The notes under the pieces were generated by a model, which was not told where the DNA came from, ran no database searches, and worked only from the letters and a program-made list of their open reading frames with translations. The translations under genes were made by a program, and so were the position numbers. Positions 20,020-24,357 of a stretch of DNA of 24,357 nucleotides are shown here, in pieces. This DNA is from Saccoglossus kowalevskii (Eukaryota > Hemichordata > Enteropneusta > Harrimaniidae): contig NW_003126904.1 in NCBI RefSeq assembly GCF_000003605.2, forward strand, positions 104,036 to 128,392, written 5' to 3'. Within the stretch, counting starts at the first letter, position 1; every line of letters starts with the position of its first letter.

Positions 20020-20424
20020 GGGCAATATCTTTGTCTTTTCCAAGGGAGGTGGTGACTGAATGCCTCGTTTTGATTCCTTTAGTTTTTCCTGGGGGATTGG
20101 TTCTTACATCCTATTGTCTTGATGTAGATCGTGCTGGTGGGGGGTCCAGTCCCTCATTCTCCCAGTGGTCTAATTCTTTTAGGGCCATCACCTGATGACC
20201 ATACTTGTGGGGTCTTTGCCTCTTCTTGTTCAATCAGTATTGGGAGGTCCCATTGAGTCCTAATCTCCGGTTCTATTCTTATTGAGAAGTCATTTTCTTT
20301 CTCTCTTTTTGCTTCAGTTCTAACCGTTGCTTCTCTCTTTTCTGCATTATCTGCCTCATTAGTGTACTTTGATAATTAAATCACTTTAACACAGTATACG
20401 CTGTTACCCTCTTTATTCAATTGT
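20020..20424 (-). repeat. Second copy of element B gag/leader segment
   Basis: The first about 95 bases match 20879-20975 ('cagcaagggtgggcaatatc ...'). The remainder matches 21957-22265 ('ttgtcttgatgtagatcgtg ... accctctttattcaa') at very high identity. The two matched parts are adjacent here but about 1 kb apart in the other copy. The close identity points to a recent duplication event or an assembly artefact. Confidence 0.75.
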
Positions 20425-20843
20425 CATGTTTGCATCATGCTGGCATTTTAACACCACACTGCGAAAACGGAAGCAGGCGTGGGAATCCACGCCGACTCAA
20501 ATTTCTTTGTTCCTGCATTACAATTTGTCCACGTAGTGTGAATTCATGTGCCAGCAGGTGTGAACTGACTTCTCGCCAACGCTTATATGGGGAGGGGGGA
20601 AAGGGAATGGGGGGACGTTGGGACGTCATACCAGGTACAGGTCTTGACGGATTGTTACGATAACCTAGCAAGAGGTGTCTCATGTGTCTTAATATTAAAG
20701 AACATCGAAGCTCAACTCCAGAAACTGACTGTGTCTGACTACATGAGTGTGTGAATGACTTCAGTCTTCCGTTATAAGGTCTTATGGTATCCCTACACTG
20801 CAGAAGCGAGTAATCCCCGAAATTCCCCTTTGAGCCATATTAC
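20425..20843. mobile_element. Insertion of unknown type within LTR-related sequence
   Basis: The sequence left of 20424 ('accctctttattcaa') and right of 20844 ('taatacaataatgacatgaa') are contiguous at 22250-22285 in the other copy of this region, so about 420 bases lie between them here. The inserted part is not AT-rich, contains G-rich runs (GGGGAGGGGGGAAAGGG), and has an 82-codon reverse frame (20435-20683) with no recognised domain. No terminal repeats were identified. Confidence 0.5.
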
Positions 20844-22214
20844 ACAATAATACAATAATGACATGAAGTACATGGAAGTCAGCAAGGGTGGGCAATATCT
20901 TTGTCTTTTTCAAGGGAGGTGGGAACTGAATGTCCCGTTTTGATTCCTTTAGTTTTTCCTGGAGGATTGGTTCTTCTCCACTGCTGTCCCTCTCTTGCTG
21001 TTCTGTTCCTATTCTTTTTCTTGTATGGCTGTGGGGCCTGTCTTGGTGGTTGACTTGTCCCCAGCCCCTTGGGTTGGTCTGTTGTTGTTTCCCGACCACT
21101 GTCTTGCTGGACTAGGGCAGTCTCATTTGAAGTGTCCATTCCCCCCACATCGATAGCAAATTACACCGCTTGAGGTTCCCTGCTTTTCCTTGTAAGTTTT
21201 CTTCAAGGCTTGCGTGCTGGTTTCCATTCCAGTTCCACTTGCTCCCCTTTCTTCAATTTCTTCAAATTTGTCCCACAGAGCTTGCATCTCTCTTTGCCAG
21301 TTTGTGTCCACCATCCGTCCAAACTTGGACATCCGTTTAGCTGTTCCCTGTGCTTCAGTCCTCATAAATGACTAAATCCATAGTCAGTGGGTTAGCCCGG
21401 AAAATACTGTCTCGTATGTCCTGTTATGGCATCCTTGAAGAATTGCCTAGCCAATCTATCTTGTTCTATGTAGTCCATGCCAGGGTAGGCCAACTCAGTT
21501 AATTCTCTGATGCCTCAGCCAGTTCCTGTATGCTCTCATCTTTTTTCTTTGTCTGTTTCTTACCTCGGCTGCTTAATTATCAGCCTGGCCTCCCGGTCCA
21601 AATCTCTTCTCTAATCTTTGTATCAACTCTTTATACGTGAATTGCCCATCTGTATGGATGGTGGTTAGTACCTTTTGTGACAGCCCTGTAAGACTAACAG
21701 CCAAATATCTTGCCTTCCTCTCTTCATCCCAGTCATTCACCATAGCACACTGTTCAAAATGGGCTTTATATTCTCTCCATGGTGATCTGCCTGTATATTT
21801 TTCTGCGATTATACTGGGTTTCTTGCCCACTATAACCCTCTTTGTTTAAATCCTTCCTCTCCTCTCAATGCATCCTCTTTTTTTAACTTTGGCCAGACTG
21901 CTGGTTCTTTTGGGGAAAAGACAAGGCTTCCCCGCCAAATTGATATTCTTCTGTCATATTGTCTTGATGTAGATCGTGCTGGTGGGGTTCCAGTCCCCCA
22001 TTCTCTCAGTGGTCTAATTCTTTTAGGGCCATCACCTGATGACCATACTTGTGGGGTCTTTGCCTCTTCTTGTTCAATCAGTATTGGGAGGTCCCATTGA
22101 GTCCTAATCTCCGGTTCTACTCTTATTGAGAAGTCTTTTTCTTTCTCTCTTTTTGCTTCAGTTCTAACCGTTGCTTCTCTCTTTTCTGCATTATCTGCCT
22201 CATTAGTGTCCTTT

Positions 22215-22728
22215 GATAATTAAATCACTTTAACACAGTATACGCTGTTACCCTCTTTATTCAATAATACAATAATGACATGAAGTACATGGAAGTCACG
22301 TGGGGTCACACAGATCACAGTCACATATAGACTTGCCAAAACAGCACATTGAAGCTACCCTCTGAAACCTTTACAGAGAATGTCTCGCAATATCTTTACT
22401 GAGAATTTAAATCAATGCACTATTCTCTTGGTATAGAGCCAAAGTTATCTCTATATTTTTTGTCCAAGCTCTGTTTTTGCAAGGCCTTTAGTTTTTCAAG
22501 GGTCGGCTTGATCCTGAGGTCTTGTGGGTGAGTTGCAAGAACTGACCGGATAGTGCTGGTTTGTGTGCTGATTTATAGCAGTTTGTATGGGTGTGACTGA
22601 AGCTAAATCAATCAAAAATATTCGGGGATTCCATTGGGTCGCGTATACATAAAACAATTTGATTGGTAATGGGGTCACATGTTCCACCAAAATAGGAAGT
22701 GTAGTCAAATAACATCAGGCAATTACAG
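22215..22728 (-). repeat. 5' LTR-like end of gypsy element B
   Basis: On the reverse strand it begins near TGTAATTGCCTGATG (22728). A TATAAAT box lies at 22577-22571 and an AATAAA signal at 22261-22256, followed by a leader into gag. Spacing between TATA and AATAAA (about 310 bases) fits an LTR promoter and poly(A) site. Exact ends and a primer-binding site could not be fixed. Confidence 0.5.
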
Positions 22729-22967
22729 GAAGACAGGACAGGAAGTTACAACCATTAAGGTTTAATTTCACACTTCAGCACCAGGCACAGAAAAACATCA
22801 TGACCTAGTTACCAGGGATATTAAACTACGGTAGCTAGTTCACTTGAGTAGGTCACCTTCAAGGGATGTGCCAACCAGCTTTCCGCGACACAAGCTAATG
22901 TTGTTGTAGTGAAATGGCGCAATGTAAACAGCGTCCTATTTATGTACATATAGTTGAGAAAGAAATA
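22729..22967. other. Noncoding flank right of element B
   Basis: No gene or recognisable repeat. It separates the presumed LTR edge from the TTAA MITE. Confidence 0.4.
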
Positions 22968-22971
22968 TTAA

Positions 22972-23269
22972 AGGGCGGTATTCGTTGCGCTACGCATGCG
23001 CGAGATATATGGGTCTCATTTAAACAAATATTGTGACTTTGACTGTTGTGCAGATCAACAAGTACACACTGAGACGTTACAAAACTTGAATTAGGTATTT
23101 TTAGGTGATTGGAAGGTATCAAAAGAATCACTGGCGGTAATTTGTGCAAGTCGCACCTCGGTCAAACATCATACTTGTGATTTCCTTTAGAAGAGTACGT
23201 TGGATTGTGGGAAAATCAATGTTTATGAACACGAATGTTGCACATACGCAGCCCGACGACTGCTCCCCT
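22972..23269. mobile_element. TTAA-flanked MITE (piggyBac-like)
   Basis: TTAA at 22968-22971 and 23270-23273 flank a 298-base element. The left end is AGGGCGGTATTCGTTGCGCT followed by ACGCATGCGC. The right end, reverse-complemented, is AGGGGAGCAGTCGTCGGGCT followed by GCGTATGTGC. About two thirds of the first 30 bases pair. The interior is noncoding. TTAA duplication fits piggyBac-type transposition (Kolobok also uses TTAA). A related left end lies at 130-180. Confidence 0.7.
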
Positions 23270-23273
23270 TTAA

Positions 23274-24124
23274 AGACTAATTTCACTGAATAGGGTTTTC
23301 CTAACATTTCCGTTCATCTTGTATTTCGGTGAATATTTCAATACTATTTCTGACTTGAACGGATTAGATTTTCCGCGTCTAAACAGCAATAGAACACAAA
23401 GGTTGTAGTAAGTTTATAAAATTAGTCATTTATATTATTTATTTATATCTTGTTAACTTTGAAATGACTACAGTCTCCTCGCGTTAATCATGCATGATTT
23501 AATTTAATTATCTGAGCATTTCTTTCATATTTAGGGAGTAATACGTTTTATTAAACTAATTAAAGTAACCAGATGACTTGAACATAACTTTGTCAACCGA
23601 CATGGACTATTAATTCGAACATATTTGAATATACAAATGAGCCCCATTCAATAATAATAACTTTCTTCCCTGGGGGAAAGAAAATGGTCACTAACAAATA
23701 CACATAATAAAGTATTAAAAGTAATAAACTAAGATAAAATAAAATGCTAACAAATATTTACAAAATAATAAACTAAGATTAACATTTTGTGTATTTAAGT
23801 GTTTTATATTTGTTTGTATTTACTGCATGCTATGCTATATAATATTCACTGCACACTTGTGGTGAATAGCGCCACCCAGAGTTATTGGTGAAAGTTATTT
23901 ATAGTGTCAAGGCCATTTCTTATCTGATATTAAAACCAGATTTCTTGCTATTGCTCACTGAGAATAGATTGTCTAGGAAGGTCTACAAACACGATGACTG
24001 TTTAGTATTCTGTTTACGGTTTAATTTCAGTGCCACTGTGGTGTAAATATAGCGTTCCATGTTTACTGTGCCATTACATTGATTTTAAGGGTAAACAACT
24101 CCATTATAGCCAGAACAACCACGA
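23274..24124. other. AT-rich DNA, no gene seen
   Basis: Contains locally repeated words such as 'aataaactaaga' (23723-23779) and runs of AT. No coding frame, splice-bounded exon or RNA gene is recognised. Confidence 0.5.
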
Positions 24125-24285
24125 CTTCAGTACTGTATATGTATTCATTTACTTTACATAGTTTTATGTTTTATGGAAACTGTGTTGGTTTCAGTAGAAG
24201 CACTGTTAGTGTACTGTTTATTTCTCAAAGCTATTTATAGAACTTATACTTGTCAATGCATGCATATGGATATTATTATCAAACG
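24125..24285 (+). repeat. Dispersed repeat, copy 2
   Basis: Inverted partner of 13825-13972 with the same order of words, including 'tttatggaaac', 'cagtagaa', 'tatttctcaaagctattta' and 'atgcatgcatatggatatta'. There is no coding potential. The pair shows that an unnamed repeat family is present at least twice within 11 kb, in opposite orientation. Confidence 0.7.
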
Positions 24286-24357
24286 CTTCAGCGTGGTATT
24301 AAGATTTTGTTTTCAGGCTTGGGTGGTACCAAGGTGGACAATGGTTGCACATATGGT

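Larger units (their letters stand above)
18190..22728 (-). mobile_element. Ty3/gypsy LTR element B fossil, reverse strand, broken
   Basis: Reading right to left: LTR-like end, leader, gag (KYTGRSPWREYKAHFEQ near 21790; zinc knuckle CYRCGGNGHFK near 21130), protease region (19293-19886), partial RT (PIRQPQRKLP near 19150; YLDDIIVYGKDMDE near 18870) and integrase C-terminus (GISPKLKTKW, VHFDRLKPC, 18616-18828). It is broken, with many interruptions, and is internally incomplete. A gag/leader segment is present twice. No 3' LTR is recognised. The 1150-bp DNA transposon at 17031-18180 lies just beyond its integrase end. It belongs to a different gypsy lineage from element A, judging by its integrase tail and LTR. 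Confidence 0.75.

Overview
The window looks like nuclear DNA of an invertebrate animal, probably a marine one such as a mollusc. It is AT-rich, has spliced exons with ordinary GT/AG introns, and is crowded with old transposable elements. There are no bacterial-type operons, rRNA or tRNA genes that I can see. The species cannot be named from the sequence, and there is a 50-base assembly gap at 12524-12573.

Left part (1-7600). One recognisable host-type gene lies here: the 3' two exons of an SLC16/monocarboxylate-transporter-like gene (3298-4911, + strand). It carries an in-frame stop and two frame changes, so it is a pseudogene or a poorly sequenced gene. Upstream are two diverged tandem copies of a roughly 0.95 kb AT-rich repeat. 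A third, inverted partial copy covers the last codons and stop of the transporter. The rest, to about 7600, is AT-rich and mostly featureless apart from one unidentified 102-codon frame.

Middle part (7600-13970). A broken DIRS-type (tyrosine-recombinase) retrotransposon fills about 7.65-10.28 kb and stands out by its higher G+C. A short cysteine-rich reading frame follows immediately. Next come a fold-back element with near-identical arms (11534-11652), a decayed DUF3504/Crypton-recombinase-like gene in several blocks with one clean intron (11981-13373), and a second, larger fold-back element rich in ATGCAAAT octamers (13469-13697).

Right part (13970-24357). Two reverse-strand Ty3/gypsy-type LTR elements, both broken, occupy most of 13973-22728. 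Element A has a short LTR and carries a small hAT-like insertion. Element B retains gag, protease, partial RT, integrase tail and one LTR-like end, and has a duplicated gag/leader segment. A 1150-bp nonautonomous DNA transposon (17031-18180) sits in this block with long inverted repeats, internal GCACTAGATCTAGTGC palindromes and an exact 7-bp target duplication. A 298-bp TTAA-flanked MITE lies at 22972-23269, and the window ends in an inverted partner of a repeat at 13825-13972.

The window is therefore a transposon-rich stretch around remnants of two host-like genes. I see no gene cluster acting as a pathway. The most interesting points are the palindrome-bearing transposon, the repeat overlapping the transporter's end, and the same kind of homopolymer frame change in two unrelated genes.
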